Below are positions 43,607 to 52,469 of a stretch of 64,000 nt of DNA, piece by piece; positions within the stretch are counted from its first letter, which is position 1, and the number at the start of each line of letters is the position of its first letter. The stretch covers positions 433,391-497,390 of the forward strand of contig NZ_OGTP01000002.1 of the NCBI RefSeq assembly GCF_900258035.1. The letters run 5' to 3'. A program made the translations under genes and the position numbers. The stretch is from Caballeronia novacaledonica (lineage in GTDB: Bacteria > Pseudomonadota > Gammaproteobacteria > Burkholderiales > Burkholderiaceae). The notes beneath the pieces are model-generated. The model was not told the DNA's origin and made no database searches. It saw only the letters and a program-made list of their open reading frames with translations.

Positions 43607-44404
43607 TCAATCGTGTCTGATTTGATGCGCCGCGCTCGTGAGCACGCTCTTCATCGGCAGACGCGGTTTGAGCGCGACAGCCGTATCGAGCAGCATCTTG
43701 CGAAAGACCTTCACCTGATCAGTCGTGAAACGCGTCAGCAAGCCCGACACCGTCAGCGCGCCGAGCAACTCGCCGCGCTCGTTCAAAAGCGGCACGGCAA
43801 CCGCCGCAAGATCGGGATCGCGGTCGCCCTTCGATACCACCCAGCCGCGCGAACGCACCGGCATGCTCGCTTCCTCACCGCGCGATTGAGGATCGAATGC
43901 CCACAACACGCGCCCCGCCGCGCCGCCCTTGAGCGGGTGCCGCGAACCTTCGTCGAGATGATGCCGCGCCGAACGCGGCGAGTTCACGCGATAGAGACAG
44001 ATGCGTTCGTCGCCGTCGCGCACGTAGAACGACGCCGTTTCGCGCGTGAACGTCGATAGCTTCTGCAGCGCGGGACGCACGAGGTCTTCAAGACTGACGT
44101 CGGCCTGGCTCAGCGCGCCGAGACGACGCAACTCCGGGCCCAGCGTGAAATGGCCGCTTGCGTCGCGATCGAGAAAACGCATATGAACAAGCGATGCGCA
44201 CAAACGCAGAATCGTGCTTTTGTAGAAGCCCGAACGTTGCGCGAGCACCGCGAGCGAAAGCGCTTCACCGGGCAAACGAAAGCATTGCAGGAGCGCGAGC
44301 GAACGCTCGACCGCTTCGACACGCGGACGCTTGTCATCGATATCGTTTGCTTCGTCGAGTGACGTATCCGTGTCGGCGGCTTGCAGGGGGTGATCGAGGT
44401 TCAT
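43607..44404 (-). CDS. IclR family transcriptional regulator of module 3
   Basis: The 265-residue product has the IclR winged helix at about 30-90 (RSLALLQCFRLPGEALSLAV, SGFYKSTILRLCASL) and an effector domain with HPLKGGAAGRVLWAF and VAVPLLNERGELLGALTVSG. It is divergent from oxygenase 3; the 136-bp spacer holds a palindrome GTTCTGTCCAACAGAAT, a likely binding site. It should control the reductase on its own strand and the oxygenase operon opposite. Confidence 0.92.
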   Translation of the reverse strand: MNLDHPLQAADTDTSLDEANDIDDKRPRVEAVERSLALLQCFRLPGEALSLAVLAQRSGFYKSTILRLCASLVHMRFLDRDASGHFTLGPELRRLGALSQADVSLEDLVRPALQKLSTFTRETASFYVRDGDERICLYRVNSPRSARHHLDEGSRHPLKGGAAGRVLWAFDPQSRGEEASMPVRSRGWVVSKGDRDPDLAAVAVPLLNERGELLGALTVSGLLTRFTTDQVKVFRKMLLDTAVALKPRLPMKSVLTSAAHQIRHD

Positions 44405-44458
44405 CGCTTCGTCTCCGCTACGTTTGGTTCATGACGGAATTTATAGCCGTCGCAGTTG

Positions 44459-44475
44459 GTTCTGTCCAACAGAAT
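44459..44475. promoter_or_regulatory. Candidate operator of the module 3 IclR regulator
   Basis: GTTCTGTCCAACAGAAT contains the perfect inverted repeat TTCTGT-CCA-ACAGAA (44460-44474). A weaker copy GTGCCGCTTGTCAGAAC follows at 44478-44494, 19 bp on. Spacing and shape resemble the module 2 sites. Confidence 0.65.
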
Positions 44476-44540
44476 TTGTGCCGCTTGTCAGAACGCAATG
44501 CGAACCCTAATCTGCATTCACCTGAACACGGAGACGGAAC

Positions 44541-45884
44541 ATGCTGAGTGCGGCGATGAACGAAAGACTCACGCGCGTCGGCCCGGGCACGCCGGGCGGC
44601 GAACTGATGCGGCGCTACTGGATTCCCATTGCGCCCTATTCGCAAATCGATGATGAAGACCCCGTGCACAAGGTGCGCGTGCTCGGCGAAGACCTCGTGC
44701 TTTACAAGGACAAGAGCGGCACGCTCGGTCTGATCGGCGATCGCTGTCTGCATCGCAATGTCGATCTGAAGTTCGGCATCCCGGACAATTGCGGCCTGCG
44801 CTGCCCCTATCACGGCTGGCTCTTCAACGAAGACGGCAAGTGTGTCGAGCGTCCGATGGAAGCCACGCCGCGCGGCGAGATCAAGCAGAAGCTCAAGGCG
44901 TACCCGGTGCAGGAAATGGGCGGGCTCGTATTCGCTTATCTGGGGCCGTTGCCCGCGCCTGCGTTGCCGCGCTGGGACCTCTTCGTGTGGCCGAATGCGA
45001 TTCGTCAGATCGCGATCATGAAGATCGACTGCAACTGGCTGCAATGTCACGAAAACACCGGCGATCCGACGCACAGCGCATGGGCGCACGGCCATATGTT
45101 CCAGTACGTGCTGGAAAAACAGGGACGCTATGACGAAGCGGCGGCGCGCGCCGAGCACACGTTGCATACGCGGCTGAAGACGGGCATCGGCATCAAGGAA
45201 CTGTATGCGAACCCGAGCACGCACGGCATTTCGAAGGGCGTGCGCTACGCGAAGAATCTTGGCGCGGAAGAGGACTACACGCGCGAACATTCGACGGTGA
45301 TCTTCCCGTTCTTCACGCAGACAGGCAAGACCGGCGCGCCGCGCAGCGAGTATCAGATTCGCGTGCCGATCGACGACGCGCACACGTACCACATCTGCTA
45401 CCAGGTCTATGCAGCGCCGCCGGGCGTCGAAGCGCCGAAGCAAGACAGCGTGCCGTGGTACGAACCGCCTCGTCACGACGAGAACGGCAAGCCGATTCTC
45501 GATTACGTGCTCGCGCAAGACGCGCTCGTGTGGGACGCTCAAGGCGCGATCACCGATCGCTCGAAGGAATTGCTCGGCCGCACGGATATTCCCATCGTGC
45601 TGTTGCGCAAGCAGCTCGACGAGCAGATTCGTCGCGTCGAGGAAGGACTCGAGCCGATCAACTTCTGGCGCGAGCAATCGCCGGACATCATCTACGGCTC
45701 GGGCGAAGCGCCGGATTACAGCAAGCCGCTTCTCAAACATAACTTCCGCAAGCTCTATCATCGCGGCTTCTTCAACGACGATGCGGATCGCTATGGTCCG
45801 ATCATCGAGGACGTGAAGGATCTGCATCGACGCATCGAGGAAGCGGAGATTGCGGCGCGCGAAGCCAGCGCGAGCGCGACCTGA
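44541..45884 (+). CDS. Rieske aromatic ring-hydroxylating oxygenase, alpha subunit, module 3
   Basis: The 447-residue product has TRVGPGTPGGELMRRYW at the N-terminus, the Rieske site CLHRNVDL..CPYHGWLF (about residues 69-93) and the iron site CHENTGDPTHSAWAHGHMF (about 170-188). The C-terminal part is longer than in the other two copies, with charged helices ending in an alanine-rich tail. Its electron donor is probably the reductase at 42602-43564. It is followed after 21 bp by an aldo/keto reductase gene. The substrate is unknown. Confidence 0.92.
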   Translation: MLSAAMNERLTRVGPGTPGGELMRRYWIPIAPYSQIDDEDPVHKVRVLGEDLVLYKDKSGTLGLIGDRCLHRNVDLKFGIPDNCGLRCPYHGWLFNEDGKCVERPMEATPRGEIKQKLKAYPVQEMGGLVFAYLGPLPAPALPRWDLFVWPNAIRQIAIMKIDCNWLQCHENTGDPTHSAWAHGHMFQYVLEKQGRYDEAAARAEHTLHTRLKTGIGIKELYANPSTHGISKGVRYAKNLGAEEDYTREHSTVIFPFFTQTGKTGAPRSEYQIRVPIDDAHTYHICYQVYAAPPGVEAPKQDSVPWYEPPRHDENGKPILDYVLAQDALVWDAQGAITDRSKELLGRTDIPIVLLRKQLDEQIRRVEEGLEPINFWREQSPDIIYGSGEAPDYSKPLLKHNFRKLYHRGFFNDDADRYGPIIEDVKDLHRRIEEAEIAAREASASAT

Positions 45885-45905
45885 TCACGTGCGGAGAGCT
45901 TCGCG

Positions 45906-46928
45906 ATGAAATACAGAAGCGTCGGGCGCACGGATCTGAAGGTGTCCGAGATCGGCTTCGGCTGCGGCGGCAATGCGGGACTCATGGTGCGCGGCAGCTT
46001 CGACGAGCAGTTGCGCATCGTCGCGGCTGCGCTCGAAGCGGGCATCAATTACTTCGACGTCGCGCCGGACTACATCGGCGCAGAAGCGAACCTGGGCCGC
46101 GTATTGCGCACGCTTCACGCGCGGCCCTTGCTCAATTCGAAGGTCGAGATACGCGCGGAGAATCTCGACGATATCGCCGCGCATGTCGTGCGTTCCGTCG
46201 AATCGAGCCTGAAAGAACTGGGCGTCGATCGACTCGATGTCGTGCAGATTCACAATGCGCCCGTGTGCGGATCGCACGCGCCTGCCGGACGCGACTATCA
46301 CACACTGGGCGTGCGGCATTTTCTTGGGCCGCGCGGCGCGCTCGAAGGCCTCAGACGTCTCGTCGATGCGGGCAAGGTGGGCCATCTCGGCTTCGTCTGT
46401 CGCGGCAACGATGCGCCTTACGTGCGCGAACTGCTCGCCACCGGCATGTTCAGCCTGCTCAACGTGCCGTACACGCTGCTCAATCCGAGCGCGGGCATGG
46501 TGCTGCCCGCGAACCTGGCCGTCGATAAAGACGGCGGCGCCGTGCTCGACGACGCACGAGAATGCGGCGCGGGCACCGCGATCTACAGCGTGCTCGCGCG
46601 CGGCTTTCTGTCTGACCAAAGCGTCTCGGGCGAGGCGCATCATCCGCTTGCACGCGATATCTCCGGCAACGCCGCCGATGCCCACAAGATGCGCGAGCGA
46701 GCCGCACGCGTGAGCTTTCTCGCCCGCGAATCGGGCATTTCGCTCGCGCAAGCCGCGTTCCGATTCGTGCTCGCGCATCCCGGCGTAACCACTGCACTCG
46801 GCGGCTTCTCGTCGATGGCGCAACTGAAAGAGCTATGCGCGGTGTCCGGCATGGGCCCGTTCGACGATGAACTCAACGCGCGGCTCGAACGCGTATGGCG
46901 AAGCAATTTCGCAGAAACGGAGTCATGA
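45906..46928 (+). CDS. Aldo/keto reductase, module 3
   Basis: The 340-residue product has the AKR barrel with LKVSEIGFGCGGNAG at the start, the catalytic Asp/Tyr in FDVAPDYIGAE, Lys in LNSKVEI and His in VVQIHNAP. It uses NADPH to reduce, or oxidise, carbonyl groups. In this operon it may process an aldehyde or ketone made from the oxygenase product. The C-terminal GGFSSMAQL is typical of the cofactor-binding end. Confidence 0.9.
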   Translation: MKYRSVGRTDLKVSEIGFGCGGNAGLMVRGSFDEQLRIVAAALEAGINYFDVAPDYIGAEANLGRVLRTLHARPLLNSKVEIRAENLDDIAAHVVRSVESSLKELGVDRLDVVQIHNAPVCGSHAPAGRDYHTLGVRHFLGPRGALEGLRRLVDAGKVGHLGFVCRGNDAPYVRELLATGMFSLLNVPYTLLNPSAGMVLPANLAVDKDGGAVLDDARECGAGTAIYSVLARGFLSDQSVSGEAHHPLARDISGNAADAHKMRERAARVSFLARESGISLAQAAFRFVLAHPGVTTALGGFSSMAQLKELCAVSGMGPFDDELNARLERVWRSNFAETES

Positions 46929-46983
46929 TGGCGAATGTAGTTGCGCATGCAATTATTCTGCAGCGAAGGAGGGTCGCGTCCCC

Positions 46984-48063
46984 ATGACAATGACCAGAAG
47001 AGACGTGATGCGTCTTGCCGGCGCGACGTTCGCGCTTGGCGCCGCCGGCCTGCCATTCGCGGCTCGCGCGAAGGAATCGCAGCCGCAGCCGAACCTCGCG
47101 CTCGCGTCGTATGAAGGACCCGATCGCGCTGCGAGAATCCTCGCGGCGGCGGAGCAAGAAGGCGAGCTGAACTTCTATACGTCGATCGCGCAGCCGGATG
47201 TCGCGCCGCTCATCGAACCGTTCGAGGCGCGCTACGGCATCAAGGTCAACGTCTGGCGCGCGGGCGACGAACAAGTGGTGCAGCGTATCGTCGCGGAATC
47301 GCAGGGGCATCGCTATATCGTCGATGCGGTGCACACCGGTTCGTCGTATCTCGATGCGCTGCGCCGCGAGAAGCTGCTCACGGCCGTGTCGTCGCCGGTG
47401 CTTGCGGAGCTTGCGCCGAATGTCGTGCCCGAGCATCGGCAATGGGCGTCGACGATGCTTTCCGTGTGGGTTCAAGCCTACAACACGCGCCTCATCAAGC
47501 CCGCGGATTTGCCGAAGACCTACGACGATCTGCTTGCAACGCACTGGAAGGGCAAGCTCGGCATCGAAGCGAAGAGTTCCGACTGGTTCGCGACCGTCGC
47601 CACGCAAATGGGCCGCTCCAAGGGCATCGAATTCTTTCGCACGCTCGTCGATACGAACGGCGTGGCCGCGCGCACGGGCAACTCGCTGCTGAACAATCTC
47701 GTGGTAGCGGGCGAAGTGCCGCTCGCGCTCGAGCTTTATAACTACATGCCCGCGCAGGCGAAGCGCCGCGGTGCGCCGATCGACTGGTTCGTGCTGCAAC
47801 CCGCCGCCGCGCGCGCGAACGGCGTCGCGCTGTTGACGCATGCGCCGCATCCGGCGGCCGCGCTGCTGCTCTACGACTACCTGTTATCCGTCGATGCGCA
47901 GCGCATTCTCGTGTCGCGCGATTACGTGCCGACGAACCGCAACGTCGCCTCGCCGATGCAAGGCGTGAACGTGGCGCTCGTCGATCCGGCGATGACGATG
48001 CACGAGCGTGGCCAATGGAACAGGACGTTCAATCAGATCTTCCTGCATGCATCGGAATCGTGA
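46984..48063 (+). CDS. ABC transporter substrate-binding protein, ferric/polyamine type, orphan
   Basis: The 359-residue precursor has a twin-arginine-like signal (TRRDVMRLAGATFALG, residues 4-19) and an AfuA/FbpA-like binding domain (AAEQEGELNFYTSIAQPDVA, FEARYGIKVNVWRAG, LELYNYMPAQ). Such proteins bind iron or organic ligands. No permease or ATPase gene lies nearby, so it either works with a transporter encoded elsewhere or senses a ligand. It belongs to the oxygenase 3 operon, 55 bp after the aldo/keto reductase. ATG 46984 is used; the earlier open frame overlaps the previous gene. Confidence 0.85.
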   Translation: MTMTRRDVMRLAGATFALGAAGLPFAARAKESQPQPNLALASYEGPDRAARILAAAEQEGELNFYTSIAQPDVAPLIEPFEARYGIKVNVWRAGDEQVVQRIVAESQGHRYIVDAVHTGSSYLDALRREKLLTAVSSPVLAELAPNVVPEHRQWASTMLSVWVQAYNTRLIKPADLPKTYDDLLATHWKGKLGIEAKSSDWFATVATQMGRSKGIEFFRTLVDTNGVAARTGNSLLNNLVVAGEVPLALELYNYMPAQAKRRGAPIDWFVLQPAAARANGVALLTHAPHPAAALLLYDYLLSVDAQRILVSRDYVPTNRNVASPMQGVNVALVDPAMTMHERGQWNRTFNQIFLHASES

Positions 48064-48114
48064 GGTCATCGGGCGACGGTACACTATGCCTTCCCCTCTC
48101 ACTGATCCTTCCTC

Positions 48115-48480
48115 ATGAGCCAACTCCTCGCGCTGCGCCCTTTCGTTCCCGCCAAAGACTTCGAGTTGTCCAAGCGCTTCTACGAAGCAATGGGCTTTCG
48201 CATCACGCTTCAGGACGACGACATCGCGATGCTGAAAGCCGAAGGCTTCAGCTTCATTCTGCAGAACTATTACGTGAAGGAGTTCGCGGAAAATTGCATG
48301 TTGCAAATGCTCGTCCGCGATGTCGATGCGTGGTGGCGCGACATGAACCCCGAAGGATTGAGCGAGCGCTTCGCGGTCAATCCTGCGCGCGCGCCCGCGA
48401 TGCAAAGCTGGGGAATGAAAGTCGGCTTCGTGTTCGATCCTTCCGGCGTGCTGTGGCATGTGGCCGAAGCGCATTTCTGA
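48115..48480 (+). CDS. VOC family protein (glyoxalase/bleomycin resistance fold)
   Basis: The 121-residue product has the VOC pattern: LRPFVPAKDFELSKRFYEAMGF, FSFILQNYY and VGFVFDPSGVLWHVAE with a C-terminal glutamate-containing strand. The fold serves metal-dependent dioxygenases, glyoxalases and binding proteins. It is too short to be an extradiol ring-cleavage dioxygenase of the common two-domain type. It is the last plus-strand gene of module 3 and is convergent with the polyol operon. Confidence 0.82.
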   Translation: MSQLLALRPFVPAKDFELSKRFYEAMGFRITLQDDDIAMLKAEGFSFILQNYYVKEFAENCMLQMLVRDVDAWWRDMNPEGLSERFAVNPARAPAMQSWGMKVGFVFDPSGVLWHVAEAHF

Positions 48481-48520
48481 CGCGTCACGACGCCCTACTC
48501 CACGATAGTTGCGAACGCAA

Positions 48521-49594
48521 TCACTTCGGCTTGAGCAGCACCTTGATCGAGTCGAGCGAGTTCGCGATCTTGATGGCTTCGTCCCACTCGTCCAGCGTGA
48601 AGCCATGCGTGACGATGCCCTTCGACGTGACGAGGCCGCGCGCGAGCAGATCGATTGCGATCGGATAGCAATACGGCCCGAGATGCGCGCCGCGCACGTC
48701 GAGTTCCTTGCGGTCGCCGATGATCGACCAGTCGACGGTCGCATCGGCGCCGAACACCGAGAACTCGACGAAGCGGCCGAGCTTGCGAATCAGTTCCAGT
48801 CCTTGCGACACGCCAGCCGGCACGCCGGTCGTTTCGATATACACGTCACAGCCGTAGCGATCGGTGATCGAGCGCACCGTTTCGAGCGCATCGTCGGTTT
48901 TCGGGTTGATCGTGATATCCGCGCCGTATTCGCGCGCCAACGCAAGACGCTCTTCGACGAGATCGATCACGACGAGCTTCTTCGGCGTCTTCAGATGCGC
49001 GACCTGCGTCATCATCAGGCCGAGCGGTCCCGCGCCCGCGATCACGACGACATCGCTCAACTGGATATCGCCGCGATTCACCGTATGAATCGCGCATGCA
49101 AGCGGCTCGATGATCGCGGCGTCTTCGAGCGAAATGCCATCGGGAATCTTGTGGACGATCGCCGTCGGCGGAAAGCGCATGAATTCGGCCATGCCGCCAT
49201 CGGCGACTTCGCGTTGAAAGCCGAAGATGTTATGCACTTCGCACATCCAGTACTCGCCCGACTTGCAATAGCGGCATTTCGCGCAGGGCACGATCTGCTC
49301 GGCGATCACGCGGTCGCCTTTCTTCACGCCGAAGTGCTCCGCCGCGCCTTCGCCCAACTCCTCGACATAACCGAAGAACTCGTGTCCGGGGATAACCGGC
49401 GCCTTGACCCACGGATTCGGGCCGCCCCAGAACATCTTCGCGCCCGACCAGCATTTGCAATCGCTCGCGCAGATGCCGCATGCGGCGATGCGGATCACGA
49501 GCTCGTTGCTCGCGGCGCTCGGACGCTGTACGCGTTCTACGCGATAGTCTTTCGGTGCGCGGCATACGATCGCGGTCATCTCTGCATCGGCCAT
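48521..49594 (-). CDS. Zinc-dependent polyol dehydrogenase, erythritol/threitol or L-arabitol type
   Basis: The 357-residue product is a medium-chain dehydrogenase with a catalytic zinc site (CGICASDCKCW, PGHEFFGYV), a complete four-cysteine structural site CAKCRYC..C near residue 105 and the nucleotide fold VIAGAGPLGLMMTQVA near 183. It resembles proteins annotated as erythritol/L-threitol dehydrogenase. In this operon it probably oxidises the imported polyol, possibly L-arabitol, to a ketose. It is the last of seven minus-strand genes. Confidence 0.85.
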   Translation of the reverse strand: MADAEMTAIVCRAPKDYRVERVQRPSAASNELVIRIAACGICASDCKCWSGAKMFWGGPNPWVKAPVIPGHEFFGYVEELGEGAAEHFGVKKGDRVIAEQIVPCAKCRYCKSGEYWMCEVHNIFGFQREVADGGMAEFMRFPPTAIVHKIPDGISLEDAAIIEPLACAIHTVNRGDIQLSDVVVIAGAGPLGLMMTQVAHLKTPKKLVVIDLVEERLALAREYGADITINPKTDDALETVRSITDRYGCDVYIETTGVPAGVSQGLELIRKLGRFVEFSVFGADATVDWSIIGDRKELDVRGAHLGPYCYPIAIDLLARGLVTSKGIVTHGFTLDEWDEAIKIANSLDSIKVLLKPK

Positions 49595-49627
49595 GACGTG
49601 TCTCCCGTCGTTATATGAATGGCGAAC

Positions 49628-50665
49628 TCATTCTTCCAGTACGATCTGCACCTTCACGTCGGTCGGCACGCCGCTCGCCGCTTCCTCGAACGCCTTGATG
49701 CCTTCCGCGAACGGGAACGTGCGCGAGATGAACGGCTTCACATCGAGCTTGCCCGATGCGATCAACTGAATCGCGCGCGGGAAGATATTTGCATAGCGAA
49801 ATACCGATTCAATGCGCGCTTCCTTGATCTGCACTGCAACCACATCGAGCGCGATTGCGCGCTGCGGCATGCCGACGAGCACGAGACAACCGCCGGGGCA
49901 CAACAGATCGACGATGCCCTCGAACGCCTTTTCGTTGCCGCTCGCTTCGAACACGATGTCCGCGCCCCAGCCATCCGTCAACTCGTTGACAACATCGAGG
50001 ACGCGCCTGTCGCGAATGTTCACGGCGGTCACGCCTTGCACGCCGCCGATCAGATCGAGCTTTTCCTGCACGAGATCGCAGACGATCGCGCGGCTGCATC
50101 CGCCCGCCAGCGCGGCGAGCGCGCACATCATGCCGATCGTGCCCGCGCCGAGCACGACGGCCACGTCGCCCGGCTTGATCGCGGCTTTCTTCGCGGCCTG
50201 CAAGCCGATCGATAGCGGCTCGACGATCGCCCCTTCCGCGAAGCTCACGTTATCCGGGAGCTTGTAGGTGAACGCGGCCGGATGCACGACATAAGGCGCG
50301 AGGCAGCCATGCACCGGCGGCGTCGCCCAGAAGCGCACTTTCGGATCGAGGTTGTAAAGACCTTCACGCGATGCGCGCGATTCCATGTCCGGCACGCCCG
50401 GCTCCATGCATACGCGATCACCCGCCTTCAAGTGCTTCACGTCCTCGCCCACTTCGACGACCGTGCCCGATGCCTCGTGCCCGAGCACCATCGGCTCGTT
50501 CACGACGAATGGCCCGATGCGGCCATGTTGATAGTAGTGAATGTCGCTGCCGCAAATGCCGACCGTATGAATCTTGATGCGCACGTCGCGCGGGCCCACG
50601 ACCTGCGGCAGGCTGAACGGACGCAAGCTGATGCGTTTTGCTTCCTCGAGAACCAGTGCTTCCAT
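49628..50665 (-). CDS. Zinc-dependent xylitol/sorbitol dehydrogenase-like protein
   Basis: The 345-residue product has the polyol dehydrogenase pattern [39 protein letters not shown] and [16 protein letters not shown], plus the NAD fold [16 protein letters not shown] near 175. The structural zinc cysteines are missing, as in several sorbitol dehydrogenases. Xylitol to D-xylulose or sorbitol to fructose is the expected reaction. ATG 50665 has AAGGAA at good spacing; the open frame to 50719 overlaps the upstream gene. Confidence 0.87.
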   Translation of the reverse strand: MEALVLEEAKRISLRPFSLPQVVGPRDVRIKIHTVGICGSDIHYYQHGRIGPFVVNEPMVLGHEASGTVVEVGEDVKHLKAGDRVCMEPGVPDMESRASREGLYNLDPKVRFWATPPVHGCLAPYVVHPAAFTYKLPDNVSFAEGAIVEPLSIGLQAAKKAAIKPGDVAVVLGAGTIGMMCALAALAGGCSRAIVCDLVQEKLDLIGGVQGVTAVNIRDRRVLDVVNELTDGWGADIVFEASGNEKAFEGIVDLLCPGGCLVLVGMPQRAIALDVVAVQIKEARIESVFRYANIFPRAIQLIASGKLDVKPFISRTFPFAEGIKAFEEAASGVPTDVKVQIVLEE

Positions 50666-50696
50666 CGTCGTTCCTTTGATAGAGATTGATGCGGGA

Positions 50697-51443
50697 TCAG
50701 CAGGACTGGAATCCGCCATCGACCAACAGACTCACGCCGCTCACCATGCTCGAATCGTCGGAGAGCAGATACGCGATCGTTCGCGCCACTTCCACCGGCT
50801 GCACGAAGCGGTTCATCGGAATGCGCGCGAGCATCGGTGCGGACTTGGCGGGATCGCTCCAGGCGCGCTCGCCCATCGGCGTCATCGTGACGGTCGGCAG
50901 CACGGCGTTCACGCGAATGCCATGCGGACCGAGTTCGTTGGCCATCACGCGCGTCATCGCATCGAGTCCGCCTTTCGATGCGCAATATGCGGCGTGCAGC
51001 GCAAAGCCCACATTCGCCGACAAGCTCGACACGTTCACGATCGACCCGCCGACGCCGCGCGCGATCATGCTCTTCGCGCACTCCTGCGCGACGATCATCG
51101 TGGCGCGCAGATTCACGTTCATCGTCATGTCGAAGGCTTCGACGGTCGTGTCGAGAAACGGCTCCAGAATGGCGATACCCGCGTTGTTCACGAGAAGATC
51201 GACGGGCTGAGCGGCGCGCGCCGCTTCGCGCGCAGCGTGAGCATCGGCGAGATCGACGGAGATGGTTTCGCATCCCGTCTCTTGCTTCAGCGCATCGAGA
51301 TCGGCGGCGCTGCGGCTCAATGCGATCACGCGCGCGCCGCGCTCGACCAAAAGATGCACCGTCGCATGACCGATGCCCTTGCCCGCGCCCGTGACGAGCA
51401 CGGTCTTGCCCGCGAATTCGCGGTTTCTGTCGATGGCTGTCAT
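50697..51443 (-). CDS. SDR family oxidoreductase, L-xylulose reductase (DCXR)-like
   Basis: The 248-residue product follows the animal and fungal L-xylulose reductase pattern closely: [71 protein letters not shown]-like [20 protein letters not shown] and a terminal VDGGFQSC. The Asn-Ser-Tyr-Lys catalytic set is complete. The expected reaction is NADPH-linked interconversion of L-xylulose and xylitol. It lies between the regulator and the xylitol dehydrogenase-like gene. Confidence 0.87.
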   Translation of the reverse strand: MTAIDRNREFAGKTVLVTGAGKGIGHATVHLLVERGARVIALSRSAADLDALKQETGCETISVDLADAHAAREAARAAQPVDLLVNNAGIAILEPFLDTTVEAFDMTMNVNLRATMIVAQECAKSMIARGVGGSIVNVSSLSANVGFALHAAYCASKGGLDAMTRVMANELGPHGIRVNAVLPTVTMTPMGERAWSDPAKSAPMLARIPMNRFVQPVEVARTIAYLLSDDSSMVSGVSLLVDGGFQSC

Positions 51444-51453
51444 GGTGTCGTCT

Positions 51454-52434
51454 TCAAGGCTCGTCGCAGAGACGTCTTGCGGTGTCTTCGTCGGTCACGA
51501 GCACCGACGGATAGCGCCCGCGCAACGCCGCGCGCGTCACATGGAATTTCTTCTTGCCGCCGCTCACGAGAATCACGCGCTTCACGCGGCGCAAATCGTC
51601 CAGCGTGATCGCGACGGTGCGGCGGTTCAGCGGATGATCGATCAGTTCGCCGTCTTCATCCATGAAATGACCGAGCATGTCGCCGACCGCGCCCGCCTTT
51701 TGCAGCGTGCGCAGTTGCTCGGGATTGTCGATGCCATAGGTCACGACGAGCGATTCCGTCAGATCGCCGCACGTGAGCAAGGCGAGGTCGGCGTTGCGCG
51801 CGAGTTCGTATGTCTCGCGCACGGTCTCTTCCTGAAGAATCACGTCGCGCGCCTTCTGGCTGCTCACGTAGATCGGCGCGGCGAAGAGATAGCCGTCGGC
51901 GCGGCAGATGTTCGCGAAGTCCGACACGATATCGAACGTATTGATGCTCGGGCAATGCGACAGCCCGCCCTGCAACGACACCGCCGACACCGCGCCATAC
52001 GTGCGCTGCGGCATCGCGCGCAGCACGGCGTGAATCGTCCGGCCCCAGCCGAGACCGATAGTTTGCCCTGCAACTATCTGCTTCGCGAAGTACGACGCCG
52101 CACCGATGCCGAGCGCCGCGTTGTTCGCTTCGTTGTTCGCGCCGGTCGGCACGACGACCGCGCATTCGAGCCCGAAGCGTTTCGCGAGCGCTTCTTCCAG
52201 CGCCACGCACGGCGCGATCTTGCTGTTGATCGTGATCTGCACGAGGCCGGATTCGCGGCTCGCCGCAAGCAACCGGTTCACGCGCACGCGATTGCTGCCG
52301 ATGCGCTGCGCAATCTCCTGTTGCGTCAGGTTGCCGACGTAGTAATGCCACGCGACGCGCGCCTGCAGTTCTTCTTCCGAATCGATGGAATCTTCGGCTT
52401 CCGCGATGGCGATGGGTGGTGCGCTCTTGCTCAT
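51454..52434 (-). CDS. SorC/DeoR-type sugar-binding transcriptional regulator
   Basis: The 326-residue product has an N-terminal helix-turn-helix (VAWHYYVGNLTQQEIAQRIG, VRVNRLLAASR, about residues 28-65) and a large sugar-phosphate-like binding domain (LGWGRTIHAVL, VSLQGGLSHCPSINTFDI). The family regulates polyol and pentose operons. It is embedded in the operon it probably controls. ATG 52434 is used; the open frame to 52977 runs through the permease gene in another frame. A candidate operator lies at 55730-55749. Confidence 0.88.
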   Translation of the reverse strand: MSKSAPPIAIAEAEDSIDSEEELQARVAWHYYVGNLTQQEIAQRIGSNRVRVNRLLAASRESGLVQITINSKIAPCVALEEALAKRFGLECAVVVPTGANNEANNAALGIGAASYFAKQIVAGQTIGLGWGRTIHAVLRAMPQRTYGAVSAVSLQGGLSHCPSINTFDIVSDFANICRADGYLFAAPIYVSSQKARDVILQEETVRETYELARNADLALLTCGDLTESLVVTYGIDNPEQLRTLQKAGAVGDMLGHFMDEDGELIDHPLNRRTVAITLDDLRRVKRVILVSGGKKKFHVTRAALRGRYPSVLVTDEDTARRLCDEP

Positions 52435-52469
52435 AGTGTCCGGTGGTTCAATGAAAAGGCTGCGGGATT

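Noticed and set aside
48115..48480. VOC protein as a ring-cleavage extradiol dioxygenase
   Set aside because: It is a single short domain and lacks the length and metal-ligand pattern of the classical two-domain enzymes.
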